From UBA4717 sp045580165 (lineage in GTDB: Bacteria > Bacillota > Clostridia > Oscillospirales > CAG-272): a stretch of 14,523 nt of DNA. The notes under the pieces were generated by a model. The model had not been told where the DNA came from. It ran no database searches and saw only the letters and a list, made by a program, of their open reading frames with translations. Both the position numbers and the translations under genes were made by a program. The stretch spans positions 1-14,523 of the forward strand of contig JAZNNG010000057.1 of assembly GCA_045580165.1 (NCBI GenBank), given 5' to 3'. How positions within the stretch are numbered: position 1 is the stretch's first letter; each line of letters starts with the position of its first letter. Shown here piece by piece: positions 6,383 to 12,737 of this stretch.

Positions 6383-7174
6383 ATGCTTGGAGCAATTATC
6401 GGAGACGTAGTCGGCTCGCCTTACGAGTACGGCTCGGACAAAACCAAGGACTTTGAGCTTTTTATACCGAGCTGCAGGGCAACGGACGACAGTGTGCTGA
6501 CTATATGCGTGGGATGCGCCTGCGCCGAGGCAGACTGCTCGAACGAATACGAGTTCAAGAAAACTCTTACAGAAAAAATGCACGAAATAGCTCGCCGTTA
6601 TCCCGACGCAGGTTACGGCAAGCTATTTTATTTTTGGCTGATCGACGATGACGGCGAGCCGTACGGTGCAAACACAAACGGCTCCGCTATGCGTGTGTCG
6701 CCGTGCGCGTGGGCAGTCGACACGCTCGATGAGGTCGAGACCCTCGCCAAATGGAGCGCAGAGATAACCCACAGTCATCCCGAGGGAATAAGAGGCGCGC
6801 AGGCAGTCGCCGCCGCTATCTTCCTTGCCCGCACGGGAAAAAGCAAGGAGGAGATAAAAGCCTATATCGAGGAGAGGTACTACGACCTTGACTTCACCGT
6901 CGACGAAATACGCGACTCCTACTCTCACGATATGACCTGCGAGGGCAGCGTTCCGCAAGCAATCGTCTGCTTCCTTGATGCCGAGGACTTTGAGGACGCA
7001 ATAAGAAACGCCGTCTCCCTCGGGGGAGACGGCGATACTCAAGCCGCTATTGCGGGCTCTATTGCCGAAGCCTATTTCGGAATACCCGAGCATATCGAAA
7101 ACGAGGTCTTTAACTATCTCGACGAGGACCTCGCCGACTACTATTTTGAGTATTCGCAGTACTTATACAAGTAA
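6383..7174 (+). CDS. ADP-ribosylglycohydrolase family protein (DraG-like)
   Basis: 263 residues. It has the family signatures in order: MLGAIIGDVVGSPYE at the N-terminus, RATDDSVLT (Thr34-Asp35-Asp36, metal ligands), NTNGSAMRVSP (97-107), THSHPEGIRGAQAVA (129-143), and GGDGDTQAAIAGSIAEAYFG (214-233), whose Asp216 and Asp218-Thr219 complete the dinuclear Mg site. Such enzymes remove ADP-ribose from proteins, nucleic acids or small molecules. The middle residue of the last motif is Gly where Thr or Ser is common. I place the start at the ATG at 6383, 7 nt after AAGGAGGA (6368-6375), not at the GTG in the terminator loop (6335). No promoter is visible between terminator and start, so expression probably needs read-through from 6199-6227. 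Its 3' end overlaps the convergent HAD gene by 12 bp. Confidence 0.92.
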   Translation: MLGAIIGDVVGSPYEYGSDKTKDFELFIPSCRATDDSVLTICVGCACAEADCSNEYEFKKTLTEKMHEIARRYPDAGYGKLFYFWLIDDDGEPYGANTNGSAMRVSPCAWAVDTLDEVETLAKWSAEITHSHPEGIRGAQAVAAAIFLARTGKSKEEIKAYIEERYYDLDFTVDEIRDSYSHDMTCEGSVPQAIVCFLDAEDFEDAIRNAVSLGGDGDTQAAIAGSIAEAYFGIPEHIENEVFNYLDEDLADYYFEYSQYLYK

Positions 7175-7612
7175 AGCGAGCGCCGCCTCGATATGCTCCT
7201 CACCGAGCCCTCTGCCGATTCGGTAATTGGTCTTGATAAAATGCTCACGAAGGTCGCCTAAATCAAAGTTGTCGTCATCAAACATAACGAAGGCATCGAC
7301 GTCGGGGTGCTCCGCGAGCCACGCGCGGACCTCGTCAGGCCTTTTTATATAACCAATCTCGGGTGTCTTGCCGTATATCTCAAGACCTGCCTCGGCAAAG
7401 GTTTCGATCAGCTTTATTCCCGAACTGTCACAGTCAGGCTCAAAGCTTTTGCGCCACGAGCTTGATAAAACTATCTTCGCGCCCGTTTTGTCAACGAGCC
7501 CCTTGATAAGCGCAAGTCGGCTTTTGTCTATGTAGGTGTCGTTCTCGGTCTTCTGCCTGTCGTAATTTGCCGAGGTCAGAACTCCGTCTATGTCAAGAAA
7601 TATTACCTTCAT
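7163..7612 (-). CDS. Small HAD-superfamily phosphatase-like protein
   Basis: 149 residues. Motif I is MKVIFLDIDGVLTS (Asp7 nucleophile, Asp9 acid/base), motif II is IVLSSSW (Ser50-52), and motif IV is FVMFDDDNFD (Asp112-114). Lysines near 82-90 (KTPEIGYIKRP) could supply motif III. It has no large cap domain and resembles the compact HAD module known from Swiss-army-knife RNA repair proteins (HAD_SAK_2 type), so a nucleotide or nucleic-acid phosphate substrate is plausible but unproven. It starts inside the end of the upstream metallophosphoesterase gene (20-bp overlap) behind SD GGAGGT, so it is translationally coupled. It is the last gene of the minus-strand run and its end overlaps the convergent ADP-ribosylglycohydrolase gene. 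Confidence 0.85.
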   Translation of the reverse strand: MKVIFLDIDGVLTSANYDRQKTENDTYIDKSRLALIKGLVDKTGAKIVLSSSWRKSFEPDCDSSGIKLIETFAEAGLEIYGKTPEIGYIKRPDEVRAWLAEHPDVDAFVMFDDDNFDLGDLREHFIKTNYRIGRGLGEEHIEAALALLV

Positions 7613-8285
7613 TCGTGTTTACCTCCACTATATCGTAATAAAGCGCGCGAAATCTGCCGTACACCTCCTCGTCGGTATGCCAATGCCCGAAAAACCACCG
7701 TTTAAACTCGGCTTCATGCATTATCCATTCGAGAAATCCGCATAGCTCGGCATCGTGCGCGTCGGGACTGTGCCCCATTCTCCGTACTATTTCGGTGGGC
7801 GCCGTGTGGGTCAAGATATGATCCACCCTCCATCCCGCTTCTTTAAGATTTGCGGCGGCCTCTCTGTACTCGGGGCTCGTCGGAAGCTCCTCCTTCCACC
7901 AGCTGACGTTTTCAAGCCTCATATACTTGTCGATACTGTATGCTCCGCCCATGGTGAAAAAGCGCTTACCCCCGAGGTCAAACACCTGTCCGCGCATAAG
8001 GTGAATGACGTTCTGCCTTATGCGATGTATCCTGCCGCCGTTCCAGGTCTCGGTGGGATAAGAATATATCGCGTTAAAGTTTTCGTGATTGCCGTCCAAA
8101 AAGCAAACGGTATAAGGGCGGCGTTCAAGGTCGTCAAGAAAGCCGTTTTCAGTCGGATCATCCCTGAAAAGATACCCGAAATCGCCGCAGACGATAAGAT
8201 GATCTCCCTCGCCGATCCCCGTTTTTTCTTCTATCTGTAATATTCTGTTTTGTTCGCCGTGAGTGTCACCGGTTATATATATCAT
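7593..8285 (-). CDS. Calcineurin-like metallophosphoesterase
   Basis: 230 residues with the metallophosphoesterase signature in order: ITGDTHG (Asp7, His9), VCGDFGYL (Asp35), LDGNHENF (Asn66, His67), ILTHTAP (His160) and FFGHWHTD (His201, His203). These bind two divalent metals and hydrolyse phosphomono- or phosphodiesters. The second motif is GDFGY rather than GDxVDRG, so it is not a PPP-type protein phosphatase, unlike 9037-9738. No signal peptide or membrane segment, so cytoplasmic. The substrate is unknown; nucleotide substrates fit the neighbourhood. It lies 11 bp after the Sir2 gene and overlaps the HAD gene by 20 bp, inside a tightly packed operon. Confidence 0.9.
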   Translation of the reverse strand: MIYITGDTHGEQNRILQIEEKTGIGEGDHLIVCGDFGYLFRDDPTENGFLDDLERRPYTVCFLDGNHENFNAIYSYPTETWNGGRIHRIRQNVIHLMRGQVFDLGGKRFFTMGGAYSIDKYMRLENVSWWKEELPTSPEYREAAANLKEAGWRVDHILTHTAPTEIVRRMGHSPDAHDAELCGFLEWIMHEAEFKRWFFGHWHTDEEVYGRFRALYYDIVEVNTNEGNIS

Positions 8286-8296
8286 AGCTTTTCCTG

Positions 8297-9025
8297 TTAA
8301 AGCAGCTCCTCAAACACCTCGGAAGCCGAGTCACGTATAACGTATTCCGCAAGCTTATCGTAAGGCGTGGGTGATAGATTTACAATTATAAGATGCTCTC
8401 CCCCGAAGTCGCGGACGAGGGATGCGGCAGGGTCGACGCGTAGCGAAGAGCCGCACGCTATCAGAACGTCTGCCTTCTTTATTTCGCTTGCCGCATCGGC
8501 AAAGGTAAAGCCGTCGAGCCTTTCTCCGTAAAGCACCACGTCGGGACGGATTATTCCGCCGCAATCGACGCAAACGGGAACATCCGCGCTCTCGGTGAGC
8601 GCACTCCGTCCGTATGCCCGTCGGCATTTGGTGCAGTAAAACCGGTCTGCGGTGCCGTGAAGCTCGATTACCCTCTCGCTTCCCGCCGCCTGATGAAGAC
8701 CGTCTATATTCTGGGTGATTACAGACTTGATCAATCCCCTTTTTTCAAGCTCTGCAAGCGTCTTGTGAGTAGAATTCGGCAGAGCGTCGCGGAACACCAT
8801 ATTGCGTCTGAAAAATTCGTAAAAGCGCTCGGGCTCGTGACAAAGACAGTCGCGGCTCAGATAGTATTCGTTGTTTAAATCGTTGTCGTAAAGACCGCCC
8901 GTTCCTCTGAAGTCGGGGATACCGCTGTCGGTGGAAACTCCCGCGCCGCCGAAAAATACCGCATGCCGTGAGGCGTGAAGTATTTCACGTACCCTTGCGG
9001 CGATTTTTTTGTTTTCCTGTGTCAT
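8297..9025 (-). CDS. Sir2-family NAD-dependent protein deacylase
   Basis: 242 residues, the usual size for bacterial sirtuins. Seen in order: the NAD-binding GAGVSTDSGIPDFRG (27-41), ITQNIDGLH (103-111), the catalytic histidine in ELHG (His123), a zinc ribbon with Cys131/Cys134 and Cys152/Cys155, RPDVVLYGE (160-168), ACGSSLRVDPA (190-200) and IVNLSPTP near the end. It would remove acyl groups from lysines using NAD, releasing nicotinamide and O-acyl-ADP-ribose. The ORF starts behind SD GGAGGCG, 11 bp after the PPP phosphatase stop, and the metallophosphoesterase gene follows 11 bp later, so co-transcription is very likely. Co-occurrence with an ADP-ribosylglycohydrolase and phosphoesterases suggests shared NAD/ADP-ribose chemistry, which is inference. 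Confidence 0.95.
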   Translation of the reverse strand: MTQENKKIAARVREILHASRHAVFFGGAGVSTDSGIPDFRGTGGLYDNDLNNEYYLSRDCLCHEPERFYEFFRRNMVFRDALPNSTHKTLAELEKRGLIKSVITQNIDGLHQAAGSERVIELHGTADRFYCTKCRRAYGRSALTESADVPVCVDCGGIIRPDVVLYGERLDGFTFADAASEIKKADVLIACGSSLRVDPAASLVRDFGGEHLIIVNLSPTPYDKLAEYVIRDSASEVFEELL

Positions 9026-9036
9026 TTTCGCCTCCG

Positions 9037-9738
9037 TCAGATATAGAATTCCTGCATGGTTTCAAGGCAAAGACAGGCGAGTCTGCCTCCGTCAAAGGTT
9101 GCACCGCAGTCGATGCAGACGTTGTTTTGGCTTTTGTAGATCTCGGACTTGCCCGAGATGTACTTCGTGGGAGTGTGACCCGACACTACGAAAACGTTAT
9201 CGTCCTCGAAGCAACGCACGTCGGGGTCGGAGCGCATAAACGCAAGCTCGTTAAGAGTGTAATCGTCAAGCTCCTTGTCGGGCGAGAAGCTTCCGAGTCC
9301 CGAGTGAACGAGAATGAAGGTCCTGCCGCCGATCTCTGCCACCTCGTAGGGCATAAACTCGTCGAAGTATTCAAGAATATACTCCCTCTCCTCGACCGAA
9401 AGCGCCTGAAACTGCTTTAAGGTAGTCTCGCCGCCGTCCATCTGCCACATGATCAAGGACTCCATAAGCTCGGGTGTTATTTGTTTGTCGTGGTTTTCCT
9501 CGGTTATCTCGACAAGTAGCTTTGACAAAAGCTCTGACGCCACAATCTCGTGGTTTCCGAGAATGGGAAAAACGTTCGAGCGCGACATCATATCGAGCAG
9601 AATATCCACGGGACGCTCACCTCTGTCCACTACGTCGCCGAGAATATACAGCGTGTCGCTGTCCTTAAGGTTTATTTTACCGAGCATAGCGATATACTTA
9701 TCGTACTCGCCATGTATATCAGACATTACGTAAGTCAT
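9037..9738 (-). CDS. PPP-family metallophosphatase (Ser/Thr phosphatase-like)
   Basis: 233 residues. Metal and catalytic motifs: VMSDIHGEYD (Asp7, His9), ILGDVVDRGERP (Asp35, Asp38, Arg39), ILGNHE (61-64), LVHSG (His145) and VSGHTPT (His188), with the C-terminal CIDCGATFDGGRLACLCLE typical of lambda-phosphatase/PrpA/ApaH-like bacterial enzymes. It could dephosphorylate proteins or cleave dinucleoside polyphosphates; the sequence does not decide. The start MTYVMSDIHG is preceded by GGAGA. The gene lies 59 bp after the RyR-domain gene and 11 bp before the sirtuin gene. Confidence 0.92.
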   Translation of the reverse strand: MTYVMSDIHGEYDKYIAMLGKINLKDSDTLYILGDVVDRGERPVDILLDMMSRSNVFPILGNHEIVASELLSKLLVEITEENHDKQITPELMESLIMWQMDGGETTLKQFQALSVEEREYILEYFDEFMPYEVAEIGGRTFILVHSGLGSFSPDKELDDYTLNELAFMRSDPDVRCFEDDNVFVVSGHTPTKYISGKSEIYKSQNNVCIDCGATFDGGRLACLCLETMQEFYI

Positions 9739-9797
9739 TAATTAATTCTCCGTTCGATGTTTTTATATTGATCCGCAACACATCTGAACACCGCGGT

Positions 9798-10082
9798 TCA
9801 GAAGTCCTTCTCAATCTTATAACCGAGCGCCATTATAAGCTTCAAGGTCTCAAGCGCGGTGACACGGTCATATTCCTTTTCACGCTCGGCAAGCTCATTG
9901 TACGGCACCAGACACGGTGTGGTCTTCTTTGTATCGTCTCGGCTCGGGCCGTAGCTCCAACCGTCAGCTATCCTTCCGAGTGACCAGTTCTCGTGGACGT
10001 TCTCCGCAATTTTTTCGGTAAGCTCAAGAAGCTCTGCGGGAAGCTCCACCTTGCTCGTATCTATTGGATTTGGCTTATACAT
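9798..10082 (-). CDS. Bacterial RyR-domain protein
   Basis: A 94-residue protein that is nearly all one RyR domain. Seen: ENVHENWSLGRIADGWSYGP (27-46), then DDTKKTTPCLVPYNEL (49-64), EREKEYDR (66-73) and TLETLK-like ALETLKLIMALGYKI (76-90). RyR domains were named for ryanodine receptors, and standalone bacterial copies exist. They are proposed ligand- or nucleotide-binding modules, but their function is not established. There are no membrane segments. A strong SD (CGGAGGAA) precedes the ATG. The 81-bp gap to the CARF nuclease gene contains a TATAAT on the minus strand (10133-10128) without a good -35, so a weak internal promoter is possible. Confidence 0.9.
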   Translation of the reverse strand: MYKPNPIDTSKVELPAELLELTEKIAENVHENWSLGRIADGWSYGPSRDDTKKTTPCLVPYNELAEREKEYDRVTALETLKLIMALGYKIEKDF

Positions 10083-10163
10083 AGTTTCCTCCGATAATGT
10101 AAAATTGGCACAATACCGCCTACAATCATTATATTTATTACCGCACAGGCAATATTACCGTGT

Positions 10164-11441
10164 TCAGCGGCGACACTTTTCTTCCTGAATCGCCGATGCC
10201 TGCCACACGTTCCTGAGCTTTTTCGCAAGCTCGGTATCGTCCATATCCTGAATATTCTTTATAACGATTATACCCATATCGGCGGCTCTCTGAAGCAAAT
10301 GCTTTCCGTTTTCCTTCATTTCGTCTATGGCGTTGGCAACCAAGACCTTTTTCGCGTACTCACCGCCGAAGCGTTCCGCCACGGTATTGAGCTTATATAG
10401 CTCATCGTTGCTTAAATATCCGTTTTTGCATGAAACAAACACGGGCACCACGCCGTGCATAAGGAAAACGTCAATTTCGTTTTCGGTATCGTAAGCGCCG
10501 CGCTCACAGTCATCGTCCCAATCTATAACGACGCCGTTAAGCGCATCGGTGTATTCGGGCAAGCCGTCCTCGTCCGTCAATTCATTTACCGTTGTGAAGA
10601 TCTTCAGCTCAAGAGCTTGTCCCGCCTTAACGAGGCATCTCTTGACTTGACTGTTTTTGTACGTAATGGTGATCTCGCTTTCACTCTTGTCATCGTAACA
10701 GGTAAGCAAACGGGTCATAAGAAGCGGCTCTACCACCTCTTTGATCCTCTTGAGCTTTCCTCCGCGGCCGTCCAACCAGCTCTCGACGGCAGCACGGGAA
10801 GCGACCGTCGTAAGACCGTCATCCGAAGCCCTTCCAACGTTTTCAATAGCCATAAAAACACCCAGCTGTGTGTTCCATGCGCGAACGTCCTGCTTACAGA
10901 TGCTCCACGCAAGCTCGGCGTCCATCAAAAAGTCGGGAGTAAGCTCCCACCTGTACGTATTTTCTCCGTCAACGTCGCCGTATACGACCTCTCCGCCGAA
11001 GAGACGTACGTTTTCCTCGACAGAAAGCGCAAGCGGTGTTTTGTATATAGTGTTGCCGTCCTTGTCACAGTCGTGGACCGTGCCGTGTCGAAGATTGATC
11101 CTATGTATCTGAATATTCTTGTCCTTATATCTCTCGCATACTATTCCGAGCGCGAGCAAAAGGACCTCCTCTCCGCCTGTTATGTCAAACACGCAGTCGT
11201 CGTAAGCTTCAACGATCTCGGAAATCACATGCACTGCAAAATCGAGATTGCTCTTTGACACGGATCTGTAGGAAAACTCTATATTATATCCGCGGTCGGA
11301 AAAAATTCTGTCGTAGTTTGCAATGTGACGCTCCATTTGCTTGCGGTCGTCGCCGATAAATATCACTCTTTCGGGAATGTCCGTCAGACACGCGCAAATG
11401 TTCTCACTTGGTGGCTTGTCAAAGAATTCAACGTAGGTCAT
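10164..11441 (-). CDS. CARF-domain nuclease, Card1/DUF1887 type
   Basis: 425 residues. The N-terminal ~145 residues form a CARF Rossmann-like domain with FDITGGEEVLLLALGIV (85-101), the D-x-T-G-G ligand-binding motif of cyclic-oligoadenylate sensors. A middle part (~165-270) is probably a linker and winged-helix region. The C-terminal ~150 residues show a PD-(D/E)xK nuclease: ALELKIF (Glu278), NEIDVFLMHG (Glu322, Asp324) and VPVFVSCKNG (Lys339), then a helical end. Characterised Card1/Can2 proteins cut nucleic acid when cyclic tetra-adenylate from type III CRISPR Cas10 binds the CARF domain. No cas gene or repeat array is in this window, so the copy looks orphan. The residue two before Lys339 is Ser337, where ExK enzymes have Glu. 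SD GAGGAT and a strong promoter lie upstream; it heads the six-gene minus-strand run. Confidence 0.85.
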   Translation of the reverse strand: MTYVEFFDKPPSENICACLTDIPERVIFIGDDRKQMERHIANYDRIFSDRGYNIEFSYRSVSKSNLDFAVHVISEIVEAYDDCVFDITGGEEVLLLALGIVCERYKDKNIQIHRINLRHGTVHDCDKDGNTIYKTPLALSVEENVRLFGGEVVYGDVDGENTYRWELTPDFLMDAELAWSICKQDVRAWNTQLGVFMAIENVGRASDDGLTTVASRAAVESWLDGRGGKLKRIKEVVEPLLMTRLLTCYDDKSESEITITYKNSQVKRCLVKAGQALELKIFTTVNELTDEDGLPEYTDALNGVVIDWDDDCERGAYDTENEIDVFLMHGVVPVFVSCKNGYLSNDELYKLNTVAERFGGEYAKKVLVANAIDEMKENGKHLLQRAADMGIIVIKNIQDMDDTELAKKLRNVWQASAIQEEKCRR

Positions 11442-11464
11442 TTTATTATCCTCAATTCAAGCTT

Positions 11465-11486
11465 GGTATTATAGCGAAATTATACC
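11465..11486. promoter_or_regulatory. Imperfect palindrome over the CARF gene's -10 and start
   Basis: Two 8-bp arms, GGTATTAT and ATTATACC, flank a 6-nt centre with one mismatch. The element spans the -10 box (11479-11484) and the predicted transcription start near 11472, where a repressor would block transcription. It could also be a by-product of A/T-rich promoter sequence. Confidence 0.35.
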
Positions 11487-11507
11487 ATAAATCACAAAAA
11501 AACTCAA
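11479..11507 (-). promoter_or_regulatory. Sigma-A promoter for the CARF-nuclease operon
   Basis: Minus strand: TTGAGT (11507-11502), a 17-bp spacer, and TATAAT (11484-11479), with TGG just before the -10 giving an extended -10. The leader is about 30 nt and ends in GAGGAT before the ATG at 11441. Confidence 0.8.
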
Positions 11508-11566
11508 CAAAAGAATTGTTAAAACAGTTTTTTATCAAAAAAGCAAGTTTAAATTAAACCCCAAAC

Positions 11567-11590
11567 AGCCCCCGAGAACGGCGGGCTTTT
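11567..11590 (+). terminator. Terminator-like hairpin with no obvious upstream gene
   Basis: Plus strand: AGCCCCCG pairs with CGGCGGGCT (one bulged C) around the loop AGAA, followed by TTTT. No plus-strand gene precedes it. It might stop antisense transcripts entering from the left or be a relic. Confidence 0.4.
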
Positions 11591-11624
11591 GCAACCAACT
11601 CAATCCAATTACGCTAAAGAGGAG

Positions 11625-11662
11625 CCACAAAAAAGCCACCCGATCGGGTGGCTTTTTTGTGG
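11625..11662. terminator. Perfect 38-nt palindromic, bidirectional terminator
   Basis: The two arms meet without any unpaired centre (axis between 11643 and 11644): a CCACAAAAAAGCCACCCGA arm and its complement. The G/C core flanked by A6 and T6 makes a terminator on both strands. It lies 23 bp past the stop of the minus-strand peptidyl-tRNA hydrolase gene, which it most likely ends. Confidence 0.85.
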
Positions 11663-11685
11663 GTTTATCCGATATAATCAACCCT

Positions 11686-12108
11686 TTAATACAGTGGCAA
11701 ATCCCCTGTCAATTCGTCTGCAATTTCGGCGGACAAAGGTTCTAAAGCAAGGCAAGTTTTTGTTGGAACACCGTGAAATTCCGTCATTCCCGCGTCTGTA
11801 ATAACGGAGACTATAATGCCTTTTTCTTTAGCTTTCTCTGCTATTTCCAACAAGGCGGCCTCGGAATCCACATACACGCATACCTTTGCGCAACCGTACG
11901 CAAACCAATCAAATAGCGGAGAGATTGGCTTGTCGTTATGCTTCAAAACCGGCCCTTCATCAGTCATTTCAAAATCGTTAATACGCCCCTCTTTACTAAG
12001 AGCCATTAATATTGCATCAATGCAAGCGTGCCCCGCCTGCGCTGCGATTTTACCTTTGCGCATCTTTAAGTCTCGGCGCATCACAATCATCATTTTTGAT
12101 TTATACAT
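11686..12108 (-). CDS. Pth2-type peptidyl-tRNA hydrolase
   Basis: 140 residues. It has the PTH2 fold signatures: IVMRRDLKMRKGKIAAQAGH (8-27), where the lysine/arginine stretch and His27 belong to the active site, VYVDSEAALLEIAEKAKEKG (79-97), VITDAGMTEFHGVPTKTCLA (102-121) and the terminal TGDLPLY. Pth2 releases peptides from peptidyl-tRNA. It is the standard form in archaea and eukaryotes and only an accessory in bacteria, where Pth1 is the housekeeping enzyme. About 25 residues (42-66) between helix 1 and the next strand are longer than I expect for the minimal family. The gene starts 4 nt after the GNAT gene's stop, with AAAAGGAA as SD inside that gene's end, so the two are translationally coupled. 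Its codons are A/T-richer than those left of 11.5 kb. Confidence 0.85.
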   Translation of the reverse strand: MYKSKMMIVMRRDLKMRKGKIAAQAGHACIDAILMALSKEGRINDFEMTDEGPVLKHNDKPISPLFDWFAYGCAKVCVYVDSEAALLEIAEKAKEKGIIVSVITDAGMTEFHGVPTKTCLALEPLSAEIADELTGDLPLY

Positions 12109-12112
12109 TAGA

Positions 12113-12607
12113 TTAGTTTCCTTTTTCAGGTTTTATTTGCATTTCCATTTGTAATTCCACGCCAAAAGGAAGCTCCTTTTCGTTTCCATTAAAATCAAAT
12201 CCAAATTTTTTATAAAAAGATATCGCTCTATCGTTTCCTTTAAGAACCCATAGAGTGATTTTTGAACTGCCTCCAAACGTAGAAATTGTTTGCTTTAACA
12301 ATTCGTATCCTAGTTTTTTACCTTGGTATTCTTTGAGTAAGTAAATGGCAACGAGCTCTTTAGCATCTTTTGTATCCCTGATCTCGCTCATACAAGAAAA
12401 ACCCACGGCTTTATTATCGACTTTCAGTAAAAGTGTACTTTGCGGAAATTTATGAGCCATTTCTACGCATTTTTGTAAAGTTATCTTTCTTAAATAATCC
12501 TCTGGCATTAGGTCAGTATATGTTTCTTGCCAAGACTTCCAATGTACGTAGCCTTTTTCATCCATTTCGCTATTCGTAGTCATCGGACATATCTCATGGT
12601 CAATCAC
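12113..12607 (-). CDS. GNAT-family N-acetyltransferase
   Basis: 164 residues from the GTG at 12607. GNAT landmarks: an N-terminal helix region (VHWKSWQETYTDLMPEDYL), LLLKVDNKAVGFSCMSEI for strands 2-3, motif A ELVAIYLLKEYQGKKLGYEL with the Q-G-K-K-L-G pyrophosphate loop, and motif B LWVLKGNDRAISFYKKFGF. It would transfer an acetyl group from acetyl-CoA to an unknown amine. The open frame extends upstream to 12700, but a perfect promoter (12632-12660) lies inside that extension and an SD (AGAAGGTGAT) fits the GTG at 12607, so the extension is untranslated. It forms a two-gene operon with the Pth2 gene, ended by the 38-nt palindrome. Confidence 0.85.
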   Translation of the reverse strand: MIDHEICPMTTNSEMDEKGYVHWKSWQETYTDLMPEDYLRKITLQKCVEMAHKFPQSTLLLKVDNKAVGFSCMSEIRDTKDAKELVAIYLLKEYQGKKLGYELLKQTISTFGGSSKITLWVLKGNDRAISFYKKFGFDFNGNEKELPFGVELQMEMQIKPEKGN

Positions 12608-12631
12608 ACAATCACCTTCTTTCTTGCCACC

Positions 12632-12660
12632 ATTATACCATAATACCGGACATTTTTCAA
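12632..12660 (-). promoter_or_regulatory. Sigma-A promoter for the GNAT-Pth2 operon
   Basis: Minus strand: TTGAAA (12660-12655), a 17-bp spacer, and TATAAT (12637-12632) with an extended TGG. The start near 12625 leaves a leader of about 18 nt containing the SD before GTG 12607. Confidence 0.8.
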
Positions 12661-12737
12661 TATAAAAACGCTTTTCACCCGTAGGGAGAAAAGCTACCAC
12701 AATTATTCATTCAAAGTCCGTTTGTTAGAAATGAAAA

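Noticed and set aside
6383..9025. A known DarTG or SirTM-macro ADP-ribosylation system
   Set aside because: There is no macrodomain, DarT, lipoate ligase or GcvH-like gene; only the Sir2 and ADP-ribosylglycohydrolase parts are present, and the Sir2 has the usual deacylase motifs.
9739..9797. Terminator between the RyR and PPP genes
   Set aside because: There is a CTGAAC/GTTCAG hairpin of 6-7 bp but no T-run; too weak to split the operon.
10455..11258. Plus-strand open frame opposite the CARF nuclease gene
   Set aside because: The minus strand carries the conserved CARF and nuclease motifs with promoter and SD; this frame has none.
12608..12700. N-terminal extension of the GNAT gene
   Set aside because: A TTGAAA-N17-TATAAT promoter and the SD for GTG 12607 lie inside the extension.
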